Assembly: GCA_963680875.1 (NCBI GenBank)
Contig: OY804576.1
Span: 74,033,668 to 74,097,667, forward strand
Source of the DNA: Bathymodiolus brooksi
Taxonomy: Eukaryota; Mollusca; Bivalvia; Mytilida; Modiolidae
DNA length: 64,000 nucleotides
Direction of reading: 5' to 3'
Position numbers and translations under genes: made by a program. The notes under the pieces were generated by a model. The model was given only the letters and a program-made list of their open reading frames with translations. It ran no database searches and was not told the DNA's origin. Numbering within the stretch: the stretch's first letter is position 1; every line of letters starts with the position of its first letter. Of the stretch, positions 35,746 through 48,178 are shown in pieces.

Positions 35746-36249
35746 ATTCTCAAACTTTTCTTGTTGCACCAAGTTTGAAACTACTTTATCTATGCAATAA
35801 GTAGATAAAATTAAACAAAAATAGAATAATTAAGAAAATTTGGAGTATTTTAGTATTATCTATTTTACTCATGCAGACCTCTTGTTTGCAATTTTATTGA
35901 CAGTCACCAATATTGTACACAAATCTAATAATAGATTTGAAATAGCATTTATCTTACCAAAGTGTCACATGCATTTTGTTGTATTGGTAGAGAATGATAT
36001 GCTAAAGCTATGATAGATATTACACACAGTTGTTTAACGTTTTACAATTCTTACAAATTTATTTTTCTTTTAGTAAATATCTATAGCGAACCAATGATTT
36101 ATAATTCTAGATTGTGATCATTTATTCAAATTTTTGGTAAAAGCTTTTGCTTTTCAAGTTTTTATTTTCCTTTTTTCTTCCTTTATAAACTGTTTGTCAC
36201 TTATTTTTCATATATTTTATGTATTAGCTTTGTATAATGCGTAATATTT
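35746..36249. other. No gene recognised
   Basis: AT-rich sequence without supported features. Confidence 0.45.
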
Positions 36250-37100
36250 TCTTTTGTCAAAAAAACAGAGCACTTCACTTTTTTCAATAAAAAGAAAATA
36301 CCGTACTCTTGTCAGATTAACATACTACTTTACTGTAGTGAACAAAGCAAAATATGTAACGTTTGTCAACAAAACATAATACTTTACTTTCTTCAACAAA
36401 ACATAATACTCGATTTCGGTAAAAAAAACCCAACATAATTCTCGACTTCCGTCAACACAACATAATAATCTTTACGTTTTGCCAAAAAAAAAAAAATAAT
36501 AAAAAAAAAAAAAATACTTTACTTCTGTCATCCAAATTTGTAAAGAAATATAATACTGTAGATTTGTCAGCAAAACATTATATTTAAATTTGAGAATTCT
36601 TTCCTCAAAGTAAGATACTTTACTTTTTTTTGTCAACAAAACAAAATACTAAATACTATTTCAACATTGCATAATATCTAACATTTGTCAACAAAACAAA
36701 AAACTTTATTTTACCCGGCAAAGCATATCGCTTTACACTGGACAAAAAAATACAATACTTTACTTTTGTCAACAGAAAATATATATCAACACTTTAATTT
36801 TATCAACAAAAAACAAAATACGTCGCATATGTCAGTAAAATAATACATGTTTACTTACCATATACAACAATACAATTATATCATGCTTTACTTTTGCAAA
36901 CAAACTACAATACTTTTGTCAATAAAAAGTAATAATTTATTTTTGTGAACAAATCATAATCTTTAACTCTTATTATCAAAACAAAATACTTTAATTTTGC
37001 CAGCATAAAAATAATGATATACTCTATACAAAAACAAATACTTTTGTCATACTATTTTTGTCAACAAACTATGCTATTTTGTCTACAAAGCACATATTGT
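36250..37100. repeat. Very degenerate array of about 30-bp units
   Basis: The phrases 'ttttgtcaacaaaac', 'ataatactttac' and close variants recur about 25 times at irregular 28-40 base spacing. Example positions are near 36360, 36395, 36660, 36690, 36760 and 36905. Units have drifted far, which suggests an old minisatellite. Confidence 0.7.
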
Positions 37101-37375
37101 TTTACAACACTTCTGCAAAAATAAACCCAGTAATTCAATTTTTTCAATAGCCGGAAAGCTTTATTTTAGACAAATGTTCAACAGGATGCAAAACAACACC
37201 AGAACACCATACAATATAGAGAAAATAGAGACAACACGAATTCTCATACACAATCGCCAGTGAGCATCTGTATTATTTATGTAAGGATAAGCAACTTCTG
37301 ATTCATTCTTAATGGCGTTATTCGTGGAAAAAGTCTGCATTTCTATAACAGCGTAGTCCACTCACTTCTGTTTGT

Positions 37376-37535
37376 TTTTAAGAAGAATTTGAAGATACCA
37401 AAGGTGTAATCAGAATCCATAAATCGAGGAAGAACAGACAACACAACGGTCAAAAGAAAAGGTACAAAAGGACAAACAACGCTCTACGCAACATACACAT
37501 AAAACTAAAGATCGAGTACCACCAACTGCACTAAA
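37376..37535 (-). mobile_element. RT-element tail (family C), terminal half
   Basis: 'aagaatttgaagataccaaa', 'gtaatcagaatccataaatc', 'cagacaacacaacggtcaaa' and 'aaactaaagatcgagtacca' are present in reverse. Confidence 0.8.
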
Positions 37536-38234
37536 AGAGAATTCATATCCATATATACGTATACTTAACAGTTTGTTAAAAACAGTTTCAACTGAAGACT
37601 AACGTTATTCTTTGTAACATACATGACCTTTTTTCTTTGATGTTTTAAATGAATTATTCAGCTTAAAATATGTTTGTAGAAAATCCTGCCCTATTATCTG
37701 GAAAAGATATTGTACCATACTCTTAATAACTAGCCATTAACACCATGTTGAATCCAAATGTAAATGGGTGGTGGTTTTACCATGGTACAACATGACGGTC
37801 TGAATGTTGTCCCATAACTTAGCTCCGTGACACATGTCAATCATTTGATTTCTGTTACAAAATATATACTAGTTCAGTGCACTTAGCTCAAATATCTATG
37901 CACTAGTATATAAGAATCGAATCTGTCAAGGAGCATATCGAAATTGTGAATGATCTCGGTTTTAATAGATATTCTTCACTGTGAAGTCACAAAAGAACGT
38001 TCAAGGATGATAATAGCAGTGTGAAATGACCACATTGGCTTCATAGATCCTGCTGAAAGATTTGTATAATTAGTCTATGAGATATGCACGATTAGCACTC
38101 TTTATCACAACACCTCTATGTAGTGAGTATATGAAACATCACGATTTTCTTTAAGCTTTGTAGGAATGTGTAAATATAGGATCAAAATTCACCTTAGGTA
38201 TAGATGTGAATAAGCTTAATGTACTTCTTAGAGT
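37536..38234. other. No gene recognised
   Basis: A short segment at 38172-38228 ('atcaaaattcaccttagg', 'gatgtgaataagcttaatgt') is an inverted copy of 29296-29350. Nothing else was recognised. Confidence 0.5.
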
Positions 38235-38392
38235 ATGAAGAAGAGTTTGAAGATACCAAGAAGGTAATCAGAATCTGTAAATCAAAAGACAGACAACACA
38301 ATGGCCAAATGAAAAAGGACAAGACAAACAACGATCTACAAAACATACACATAAAACTAAAGATCGAGTAACATGAAACCCACTAATAGATA
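38235..38392 (-). mobile_element. RT-element tail (family C), terminal half
   Basis: 'agaagagtttgaagatacca', 'ggtaatcagaatctgtaaat', 'acacaatggccaaatgaaaa' and 'aaactaaagatcgagtaaca' are present in reverse. Confidence 0.8.
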
Positions 38393-38629
38393 GTTTTTAA
38401 GGGGAAGAACATAGTAGTTGTGAGAAACTTAGAATTTTGTAATATTTATTATATTGTAGTTTATTGCCTGGCTTTGGATTATAGTTAATGCAATATGTAT
38501 AATCTTATACCAAAATTTAGATATGCAATTTGGGATCAACAGTAGTAATTTTGTACATGCATATTTTCTTTTATATAATAAAGCAATTAATCTTTTGACT
38601 GAGCGTACCTGCTGTGGGTAACTAGAATA

Positions 38630-38860
38630 ACACGACGGATGCCACTAGTGGAGCAGTAACTGCTTACCCCTCCGGAGCACGTGAGTTTACCTCCGGTTTT
38701 GGTGGGGTTCATGTTACTCTATCTATAATTTTACGTGTAATGTTTTGTAGATCATTGTTTGTCATTTTGTCCTTTTTCTTTTGGCCATTGTGTTGTCTGT
38801 CCTTCGATTTACGGATTCTGCTTGCCCCTTTGGTATTTTCGTACTCTTTTATTACAGAAA
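38630..38860 (+). mobile_element. RT-element tail (family C), near complete
   Basis: 'actagtggagcagtaactgc', 'ggagcacgtgagtttacctc', 'ggtggggttcatgttactct', 'tggccattgtgttgtctgtc' and 'cgatttacggattctgcttg' are present in sense order. Confidence 0.85.
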
Positions 38861-38984
38861 GCAGATATCTGTACTAAATTAGATGTCTACATATTAATAA
38901 CTACCACTGGGTTGATGCAACTGTTGGTGTACTATTAGTCTCCCATTGTATCATCCAATCAGTAGTCACTTCTTCGATTCTCCT

Positions 38985-39155
38985 CCCTCAGGCGGCCGTA
39001 GCTGATTTTAGCTATCCTGTTTTGGCCTTTTGGTTTTATTGCTTTAATAACTTTAAATTATTTGGCTTTCCAATCACTTGATTATACACGTACGTGATGA
39101 AGGTTATTCCAGAAACCAGTCATGCGGATTAAGTTAGATATTTATGTTTTATAAC
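38985..39155 (+). repeat. Dispersed repeat family D
   Basis: 'agctatcctgttttggcctt', 'aactttaaattatttggctt', 'gatgaaggttattccagaaa' match the other copies. It abuts the array at 39160. Confidence 0.7.
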
Positions 39156-39159
39156 TATC

Positions 39160-39935
39160 ACAATACCTCTTACTGATGGACTAATAGTTCACGATGGTAT
39201 CATCCACCCTGTAGTCAGTGCATTGATCACAATACCTCTTACTGATGGACTAATAGTTCACGATGGTAACATCCATCACAATACCTCTTACTGATGGACT
39301 AATAGTTCACCATGGTATCATCCACCCTGTAGTCAGTGCTTTGATCACAATACCTCTTACTGATGGACTAATAGTTCACGATGGTATCATTCATCACAAT
39401 ACCTCTTACTGATGGACTAATAGTTCACGATGGTATCATCCACCCTGTAGTCAGTGCATTGATCACAATACCTCTTACTGATGGACTAATAGTTCACGAT
39501 GGTAACATCCATCACAATACCTCTTACTGATGGACTAATAGTTCACCATGGTATCATCCACCCTGTAGTCAGTGCTTTGATCACAATACCTCTTACTGAT
39601 GGACTAATAGTTCACGATGGTAACATCCATCACAATACCTCTTACTGATGGACTAATAGTTCACCATGGTATCATCCACCCTGTAGTCAGTGCTTTGATC
39701 ACAATACCTCTTGCTGATGGACTAATAGTTCACGATGGTATCATTCATCACAATACCTCTTACTGATGGACTAATAGTTCACGATGGTATCATCCACCCT
39801 GTAGTCAGTGCTTTGATCACAATACCTCTTGCTGATGGACTAATAGTTCACCATGGTATCATCCATCACAATACCTCTTACTGATGGACTAATAGTTCAC
39901 CATGGTATCATCCACCCTGTAGTCAGTGCGTCGGC
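39160..39935. repeat. Two-level array: alternating 49-bp and 69-bp units
   Basis: All units share 'atcacaatacctcttactga' and 'tggactaatagttcac', then 'atggta' and 'catcc'. Every other unit carries a further 20 bases, 'accctgtagtcagtgctttg' (or gcattg). Together they form a 118-bp higher-order unit, repeated about six times. Variation is limited to a few sites (c/g in ttcac[c/g]atgg, ta[t/a]cat, actga/gctga). Confidence 0.92.
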
Positions 39936-42258
39936 AGTGACATGATTTATTAGATATTCTAATGAAATTTGTAATATTGACGAGAATTCGTCGCTTGGTC
40001 CCTATTGCCTATAAACCACGTTGAATTTCTTACAGTAGTTTTCTACCTCTTCAAAAATATATAAAGTATAGTTTACCCTTACAAAGATGGGAAAAGGCGA
40101 TCTCACTAACAAAGATCTCAAATATTTTTGCTATGAGACATGGTATGAGACATGGTATGAGAGAGCTTAATCTCACCAAGATAATAGTGATTGATACTGT
40201 ATCACTTGTGATATAAGCTTTGTTAAGGACAGGGATGTCAGATAAGCTGATCTCACTACGTAGTAACCATGTGATTATCCTGTCTCACTGATAAGGACGT
40301 CTTCGATGTGGTCCAAAAATAGGATTTAAATGTATTTTCATAAAATAAGTATATTTCACAGCCAAATACCGTAACAATAATTTTGTTGCAGCTTGTGGTT
40401 GGTCCAGAAATGGGATCAACATTTTTATTATAGTGCAATATTAATTTTGACCTTTAGAATGATGGAGTCTTCACTGTCATTTGGAGAATTATAAATGTAA
40501 GGATTTTTCACCAAAAAAATCATAGCGATTAGAATGTTAGTCTGTGTTGCATTTATTATTTTTTAATGCAATACACTTGCATGACCGCATCATTTTACTA
40601 CAAGGGGAGCTTAGGCCCGTAAGACCAGTTTAACCCCGCTACTTTTTACTGAAGTGCCTGTGCCAAGTAAGGAAAGTGAGCAGTCATGTATATATGTATG
40701 CTAGAGGTATCGATTTTGCCAAATTCTACGATTTTCTATTGGACTTTGGAACTGTTCTGACAGTGTGGATTTTTTTTTTCTTTTTTTTTCTCGATTTTTC
40801 CCATTTCTACAATTTTTCCACTGCATGTTCCAACAGTGTGGAATATGTTGTTTCTCCCATTTCTACAATTTTTCCACTGCATGTTCTGACAGTGTGGAAT
40901 ATGTTGTTTTTCATTTTTGATTAATACAATACATTCGCACATTATACCCAGGAAAATGACCTTAGTAACACAACTACGGTAATAACGGATTGATCACTTA
41001 ACTCTCTTTATCACCTACCTAAGAACCGTGATTGAAGAAGGAAAGTATCATCTATTATGATGATACATTTTTTCTTTTAATGCACAGAAAATAATTAATA
41101 TAGATATAATACTTGTTATTATCACCCGTAGGATGTGTGAATGATTTAAAGAAAAGCGAGCTTGCAGACTAATAAGAGATTAAGATAATTGCCATTTCTA
41201 CCTTGTTTGTAATGATTTATTACTTTTCTTACGTCATCGGTGTTGCCATTGGAAACATAATAATGGTGCATGTTCACAGTAAATAGCCAATCGTGACTTT
41301 CTTGAATAATTATTTAGAATATATATACAAAAAACATGTTATGCACGTTATTTGTCTCCTAGTTCGGTTGTCCCTGATTTGGCATAGCAATTTTAATGTA
41401 TTGCTACAATATTATAATGCTACTTATTTTAAAAAGGAGACGTCAGCCATGTACAACCATGATATATAAAAATCCTCAATTACGAATAATCCTTGTTATG
41501 CATCAGTCCTATTTCGGAAACGTCTCATTCAGTCAAATAATAGAACATAATTGCACAAATGGCAGAACAATTAAGTAGAACAAAAAAAACCCCAAAAAAA
41601 CCAAACCGGAATTACTTTTGAATAGAGTGCATAATAAATATATGCAACGGATATTTTTTATGGCAAAGAATAGTCTTTCTTCAATATTAATATTGGTTAC
41701 CTTTAGATAATTACAAAGAAACAGTATGATCTCCAGTTTTTTGAAAAGATATAGTTTGCGTTCCAATATGTTTGTTCTTGCATGTCCAATGATAGCTAGA
41801 AGTCAGTGTTGGTTATTTGCACTCAGGGCAAATATCCGTATTATTTTCCTTCAAATATCCGTATTTGCCCTCGAATATCCGTATTGCCCCCGAATTCAAC
41901 TTGCAGTGTCTGTGCACTTATTTCGTATTTCAATCAAATTAACACCTTCCAAATATTGGAATAAAGTTTAAATAAATTGAAACGGAATAATTAGCTCACA
42001 TGTATACGTCGTGTTGAATAGAAATTTCCATTCAGATGTCAACGTTTTGGGTAGATTTTAATGTCTTTCTAACGTCATTGTACAGATCGACATTGTTTAA
42101 TATCTTTTTGAAAACAGACTCGAAACAAATTTTTTTTTGCAAGTTGAACAAAGGCAAATCTCTTAAGGATCTATTTTCGCAATTTGTAATTTCAAAGATC
42201 TTTTTTGCAATATAAAAGTCAATGCTTGAAAAAAGTCAATGTAAAATATGTGATAAAT
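39936..42258. other. No gene; one short tandem duplication
   Basis: At 40797-40915 a roughly 60-base unit with 'cccatttctacaatttttcc' and 'agtgtggaatatgttgtt' occurs twice, with a third partial copy upstream. A small 'aatatccgtatt' cluster lies at 41828-41885. No exon or RNA was recognised. Confidence 0.5.
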
Positions 42259-42390
42259 AGATTATGACATGAAATTTTCCATATCGTCCCAGGTATCAGC
42301 CCTCAACCCATATCAGCTTCGCTGTCGGGCTTGATATAGGAGTCTCAGGCTGATACCAGGGCCGATATGGAAAATGTCATGTAATAATCT
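42259..42390. repeat. 132-bp inverted repeat (hairpin or MITE-like)
   Basis: Two roughly 43-base arms match with about four mismatches: 42259-42301 ('ttttccatatcg', 'aggtatcagcc') and 42347-42390 ('ggctgatacc', 'cgatatggaaaa'). A second inner pair ('cccatatcag' and 'ttgatatagg') extends the symmetry. No clear target duplication was seen. Confidence 0.8.
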
Positions 42391-43059
42391 CTTATTATTC
42401 CCACCCAAGAATTCATTAAAAACATAATTTAAATAAATTTAGAAAAAACCCAGTTTCATTGCTGTGTCTTTTGTGATTGATAACACAAGTACATATTGAA
42501 GAAGGGATCTTGCCTTTTCTTGATGTCTATCTAAAAAAGGACCTTTAGTGAAGACCCAGCTTATTCTTATTTACGATTCTTGAGGATTTTAAATGTTGAA
42601 CATGCAAATCAAGTTTTACGAAGTGAACTATTTAATTATGAATGGTAACTTAATACAAAAAAATAAGAAAAAGAAGCAGAACAAACAGATTTAAGATAAT
42701 ATTTCACACCCAAGGAATGGAGATAAAATTAGTAGTTCACAGCACCATTTGATGTAAGACAGTATCCAATAATCAACGGATGTACATGTATAAAAACGTG
42801 GACAACTTTTGTGCGATTTAAAAAGTACAATTCTACAAAAAGTGTGCATAATGTTAGATTATTAATAGAACCAAACATTTACACACATCAATTATAAATA
42901 TATCTAACAAATATACTAAAACATATGATGCAAAGGAAGCTGAATAACAGTTAGATGATGTACCTATTCACAAGAGCGAAACTATTTACTATAAGAAATC
43001 GTTAGAGAGAAAAAAGAGGCTAGCGAGAATGGACAGTCAAGAGACACAACAGTCAACGT
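42391..43059. other. No gene recognised
   Basis: AT-rich sequence without supported features. Confidence 0.45.
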
Positions 43060-43960
43060 TGTGAGCACAAGACACAGAACAAAGACTAAGAAACTCAACC
43101 ACAGAAACTTAAAAAAATGAGCTACACAGACTCCACCAACAGGGGTGAACCAAGGTTCTGGCGAAGGGTAGACCGTTTTACTCATACAGTAAAAAACGGA
43201 ACACATCTACATAAAAAGCAAAAGATCCATTGTCATTTGAGAAATGAATACTTCGTAGCGACCAACCAGTTTGTGATGACGACCATATAATTTTTGTAGG
43301 GACGACTTCAGTCTAGGAGTAACATAGCCTCCTTTGAGTAGATTTTGTGTCATCAGCTGAACACTGTCCAGAAAATCACTGTATTTGGCGCAAGTCGTAG
43401 AATAATGTATGAGTTGTAAAATGTAAACCACATACGCTGTTGCTGTTGGAATATTGCTATTGATGAATTAGAAGTTTACTATTGGAAAAGTAAAGTCATC
43501 GCGTGTGTTGTAAAGATTTGTCGATTTCAAGGTAAAAGTCAAGGTAAGACGCAAACATTTGAGAGTCAATGGTATCCTTTATTTCAAGCTGATTTTGGAT
43601 AGATGAGATGCAGATATTCATCAAAAAGAGAATTGTTCAGAGTCCGAACATCATCTATATAGCGGAAGTTGGATTTAAAGGTTCATTCTTTATTCTAGTG
43701 AAAACTTGGACGGAAGTCAGCATCATAAGCGTGTAGAAACAAATCAGAGAATAGTGGAACACAATTTGTACCCATAGGAATGACCCCAAAAAAACTGAAC
43801 AAATGTGTTGTTAATAAAGAAAAATCTAACATTTATCATATTTATATTCATTATTAGATTTTAAATTGCTATTGATAGAGTTAGACTTATCTCTACCTAT
43901 AACAAAAGACTGGTACCTTTGTTCTCCGTTCTCCTTTGGACAGCTACCAAAATACCTGAA
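43060..43960 (-). pseudogene. RT-bearing retroelement remnant, copy 2 (palm to C-terminus)
   Basis: On the - strand this copy preserves, in order from high to low coordinates, YQSFVIGRDKSNS, the palm motif IPMGTNCVPLFSDLFL, the catalytic FRYIDDV (about 43665), SYLDFYLEID, and the C-terminal VYILQLIHYS ... RLKSSLQKLYGRHHKLVGRY ending near 43207. Frameshifts and stops interrupt it, for example just after IYPK near 43600. A diverged start of the family C tail follows at 43060-43180. It is a reverse transcriptase of a non-LTR or Penelope-like element. The YIDD acid pair is kept, but no endonuclease was seen and the clade is uncertain. It has the most complete palm of the three copies here. Confidence 0.8.
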
Positions 43961-44339
43961 AATATCTTCTAAATAATCATGCGTTCTGTAACTATATTCA
44001 TTTCAAATTTCTGCAATTGTTAACAGAAAGAAAAAGCTTTATCAAAATTTACTGGACAACAATTTGTTGAAGGAACTGTAGCAAACAATTCCAATAATAT
44101 TTAAGGTGAAGCTGGCTGCGTCAGAATTTGATATGTTATTTACATCAGGGTGTTTATAGGTCCCTCTTTTTGTGAGCCTTTACTGACATACCTTTTCGAG
44201 CTTACCGTAAGCGTCAAATCGAAAGAAAATTCAATCGTTACCGATATTCTGAGCAAGCTTTTTTTTTTACTAGGATTGAAGATTCTATGTATTTTTGGGG
44301 TTGAAAATTCATTCTAGGAAGATTCGTATAAAGTTTTAA
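43961..44339. other. Possible further RT-element sequence, otherwise nothing
   Basis: The element may continue to the right of 43960 but no block could be read with confidence. Confidence 0.35.
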
Positions 44340-44427
44340 GGTTAGGGTATGGTGTTTAACGCCACTTTCAACAATATTTGAGTATATCGTGACGTCAGCT
44401 TTATTAGTGGAGGAAACCGGAGTACAT
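44340..44427 (-). mobile_element. SINE family A, 3' fragment
   Basis: 'gttagggtatggtgtttaac', 'gccactttcaacaatatttg' and 'tagtggaggaaaccggagta' are clear. The tail is again TTAGGG-like. Confidence 0.85.
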
Positions 44428-45460
44428 TGTTTTAGCTTGTAATAGAAAATCTAAATAAATTAATTAGAAAATAATGACAAAATGGCAATCATTGGCAAAA
44501 TGTCTATTTTTTAAGTACACAGCTCTAAGCAAACAATGCAGAATAAAAAAAAACTAAGAAAAACGTTGTCATGTCACAGAACACCAAATGTTGCCGCCGC
44601 TGATTAAGTGGTTGGAATAAGGCGGAAAGATATGAACTTACTTTTGCGATGCTACGATATCTTCATAAAGATATAAATACCTTTGTTTTGCACGTGCCAT
44701 ATTTTAACAAATTAACTCGTTAATCAAAGGATATTTTTTTATTTGGTGTTAGCGTTGTCACGCTCTCCATGCTGCACGCGTGTACCTGGATACAGGTTTA
44801 ACATAAGTCACATGGAATCAAGAAAATATCAACTGGAAATCGAAACGATATTTATGGAAATTATAAATATATCGTATCCTTTTAAACTTAAACGCTGTGG
44901 GAAACTTGAAACCACTTTTATTTCTGACTTCTTGTCAACTGACTATAGACAAACAACAAACGTGTCTTCTTGATTAGTTTTGTAAACCTATATAGAAAAA
45001 AATATTAAAGGCACAAATAAGATAGCATAAGGGGGAAATACAATGCTGGATTATAATATATTAATGAAGCTGAATGGAAGGTTTACGTTTTTAATAATGG
45101 CGGGAAGATACCTAGTTTTTATTTGCAACAGATGCACAGTGTTTACTAATAAAGTCTCGAGAGAGTTGATCGAATCCATAACTATTAATTTCATAATAGA
45201 CAAAAATTATAAAAGAAACAATAATATTCATGACATTGGCTAAGGAAAACATACACGTATAATAAACCAAATATTGAATTTAAATTAGATAGAATAATTT
45301 GCATAAACTGAAAATGTGATAATCAGAAAAGTTTTGAGCCCGGTCTACTAGAATGGCGACTACAAACCAGACTTGTACCAACCAGAACATGAAACAGGAT
45401 ACTTAAAATGAAATAGAAGGACAAATCTTTTACATATAACGATGTCTGTATCAGCATTGT
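44428..45460. other. No gene recognised
   Basis: Two open frames of 66-76 codons (44743-44973, 45043-45243) have no recognisable domain and no splice context that would support an exon. Confidence 0.45.
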
Positions 45461-45474
45461 TCAAAGCATATTGA

Positions 45475-45622
45475 TATGATAAAGTTTGTCAATGACGTGC
45501 GGCAGGTCTACGATGTTTTTCTCCGTGCACTCCGGTTTCCTACACCAATAAAACTGACCGCCACGATATAGCTGAAACATAGTTGAAAGTGGCGTTAAAC
45601 ACCATAACTCTAGCCCTAAACC
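45475..45622 (+). mobile_element. SINE family A, 5'-truncated, 14-bp target duplication
   Basis: The direct repeat tcaaagcatattga flanks it at 45461-45474 and 45623-45636. The copy starts at 'tatgataaagtttgtc', lacks the tRNA-like head and ends 'ccataactctagccctaaac'. 5' truncation plus a duplication supports target-primed retroposition and fixes the 3' end of the family. Confidence 0.92.
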
Positions 45623-45636
45623 TCAAAGCATATTGA

Positions 45637-46071
45637 AATGTAATTTTAAATATGATACTAACACTCAATCATATTTTAGATTTTACGAACTTATTCTTCG
45701 TGATTACATCACAGTCAACAGTCATAGGTCATTAAAAGAGGTTTAAATTCAGACACTTCTAGACAGTCGTCGTACAATCCCATGTCACAATCATTGTTTT
45801 AACAAGTCAGTAACAGCTGTCTCATAGCTAGAAGATAAGTAATTTATAATTATCGCGACAACTAATTTTTCATATCTATTTCCATCTCTTCATTTATTAT
45901 AAAACTGTTACATATTGATTTGGCCAGAGGGCTAAAACAAGGCCTTGCATACGACAAACGCCGCGTGCCACAGAAACAAGGAAAATTATCACATCTTGAT
46001 CAAGTGTTAACAGTGATTTTGATATAGAAAATTGATTGTACACAAAATTCAAGCATACAGAAAGTGTGTGG
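45637..46071. other. No gene recognised
   Basis: No supported feature. Confidence 0.45.
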
Positions 46072-46345
46072 GTTTGGATTGGTTTGGTTTATGGTGTTTA
46101 ACGCCATGTTCAACAACATTTCAATTATATCGTGGCGGTCAGTTTTATTGGTGGACGACACCAGACTACTCTGAGAAAAGAAAACACCGATCTGCCGTAA
46201 GTCACTGGCAAACTTGATCACATAATGTTGCATAGAGTACACATCGCCATGACGGGATTTGAACTCACAACGCTAGAGGTGATAGGCGCTGATTGCATAG
46301 GTAGTTCTAAATCCAACTACCATAGGATCATGACCATGACGACAT
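46072..46345 (-). mobile_element. SINE family A, near full length
   Basis: 'ggtttatggtgtttaacgcc', 'cgtggcggtcagttttattg', 'catgacgggatttgaactca' and 'ccaactaccataggatcatg' are all present in reverse. Confidence 0.88.
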
Positions 46346-46529
46346 CCGCGGCCACTAAGGCCACTCTAGGGTTGATGCTGATATTATGTACCACTATGAT
46401 CACTTGTTGTTTATTACATCGTGATAATGTAGATACGGCAATCATAGAAAGACAATGTTATTGTTTACCACAGTACTTATTGCTTCCAATAAATCATGCT
46501 AAAACATGTTATTCTCGCACATTTTTGTC

Positions 46530-46645
46530 TGTTTTCCATGATTTTGAGTGTGGTTCGTGTTGCTCAATTGTGTATAGTGTTTTGTCACCATCATTTGTCC
46601 GTTTGTCCATTTTTCTTATGGCCATTGTAATAAATTTTACAGGGG
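46530..46645 (+). mobile_element. RT-element tail (family C), inner fragment
   Basis: 'gtggttcgtgttgctcaatt', 'gtatagtgttttgt', 'tttgtccatttttcttatgg' and 'ccattgta' follow the family order. The terminal 35-bp unit is missing. Confidence 0.6.
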
Positions 46646-46689
46646 AATAATCTTATTTACTAAAACAGGCATTTAATATATATATATAA

Positions 46690-47465
46690 TACCAGAATTT
46701 GTATAGCGTCCTATCTAAAAAAAATTACCCTAAGGCGCTTTACGACATAAAATGCAAGATAAAAGTAGCAAAACATAAAAAGGTAACCCCTATACATATA
46801 TATAACAATGATAAAATTAAATAATAATAATCTTGAATGCAGTTGATAGCAGACGGAAGAAATAAAAATGGAAAAGGGGATGGTGTGAGTGCAGAAATAG
46901 GCCGATAAGGAGTTTGAGGCAGAAAAGAGGCGGTGGAGTTGGGAGAAGGGATACGAGAGAGGGCAGGGAATAAGAATGTCACAGGATTATGGTAGGTGCA
47001 GAAATGGTAAAGGGAGGTTGGAGCAGAAATGAGTTGGGAGAGGTGATCCAAAATGGAGCAGAAAAGAGAAAGTCAAGGGATCAAGGTAGGGAAGATATCA
47101 TAAAGTCATTAATAATAATCTGCATATACATATAAAAGTCCAGAAAAGTCTGTGTCAAATTGAATATTTACAAACGAAAAGCTTGTTTAAAAAGATATGT
47201 TTTAGACACGATTTAAAAGCTGATAGTGAGTCCACAGTTTTGAGCTGGAGTGGTATGTTGTTCCACAAAGTTGACGCAGTCTTGTCGATACGGCGGTTAC
47301 CATAGATGTTTGTTCTGGTGGTAGGTACCTGGAGAAGTGATGCTGACTGGGAACGCAGAGAACGTGATGGAACGTATGGTTTCACAAGTTCAGTCAAATA
47401 TACTGGAGCCAAACCATGAAGAGCCTTGAATACATAGAGGATAAGTTTGTACTGACTTCGAATAT
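46690..47465 (-). mobile_element. 5'-truncated LINE, 3' end (CR1/L2-like)
   Basis: The - strand from about 47465 encodes the C-terminal tail of a LINE polyprotein (YKLILYVFKALHGLAPVYL, then PSRSLRSQSASLLQVP, then TLWNNIPLQLKT), ending at 47155. A 3' UTR of about 460 bases follows and ends with 'aaagcgccttagggtaat', then 'gcgctatacaaa'-like sequence ('gacgctatacaaattctggt') and a TA run. That is the usual terminus of CR1/L2-type elements. The reverse-transcriptase core is absent. This LINE is unrelated to the one at 1045-4020. Confidence 0.85.
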
Positions 47466-47814
47466 GGATTCATTATAGGAACCCTAGATTGTTTTTGTGT
47501 ATATTTACTTATGTTAATCTCTCACACACGGTTCTTATCTATCGACATCTCTTTTGGATATTCAATCAAAAATACAGATGACAAAAATATGATTAATTCA
47601 AATAAATACTTGATCGGAAAATTAGTTGACGCCCTTTCATCCTTAAGAACTTAGAGTCATATTTCGGAGTAGGCGTGCTAAACAGAATCTGATCTAACAT
47701 TTACTTTTACAAATCCAGAGATAATATGTTCTAAATACATACACACATCTATGACCAACTTTTCGTATTTATGACACGTGACCAACATTATATGAACTAC
47801 TTTTTGTAGTGATG

Positions 47815-48178
47815 GCAAGTGAGCAATTTTTCAGCTATATCATGGCGAGAACAAGTTAATGTTCAATGAGATGATGGTGAGGCCCGCTTTGTACTAGACC
47901 AACACGCTTAGTTCGATTTTTATAATGCTAGTTCACTGAAACAACAGTCCGCAGATAAACATGTCGCCCCCACTCGGACACATTATCCTGATTCGGAGTC
48001 AATCAGTCCCCGGGAATGGGAATTTTCATGCACTGCGTCTTTGCTCTTTCTCCTTAATGCTGCTGATAAGCGGAGAAACAACAAATACCAATTTCATAGT
48101 ATTTAGTTTGACCAGATCAGAACTCGAACCCTCGATCTACCGCACTCGAGTCGCGCACGCTTCACCATTACACTACAG
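47815..48178 (-). mobile_element. SINE family B, full length
   Basis: 'gagcaatttttcagctatat', 'aacaacagtccgcagataaa', 'tctttctccttaatgctgct' and the reversed tRNA-like head 'agaactcgaaccctcgatct' followed by 'ttcaccattacactac' match the reference copy at 28259. Confidence 0.88.

Noticed and set aside
46740..47051. A 103-codon Pro/Ser-rich open frame on the - strand
   Set aside because: It lies in the 3' UTR of the LINE fragment that ends at 46690, after the stop of its ORF, and has no recognisable domain.
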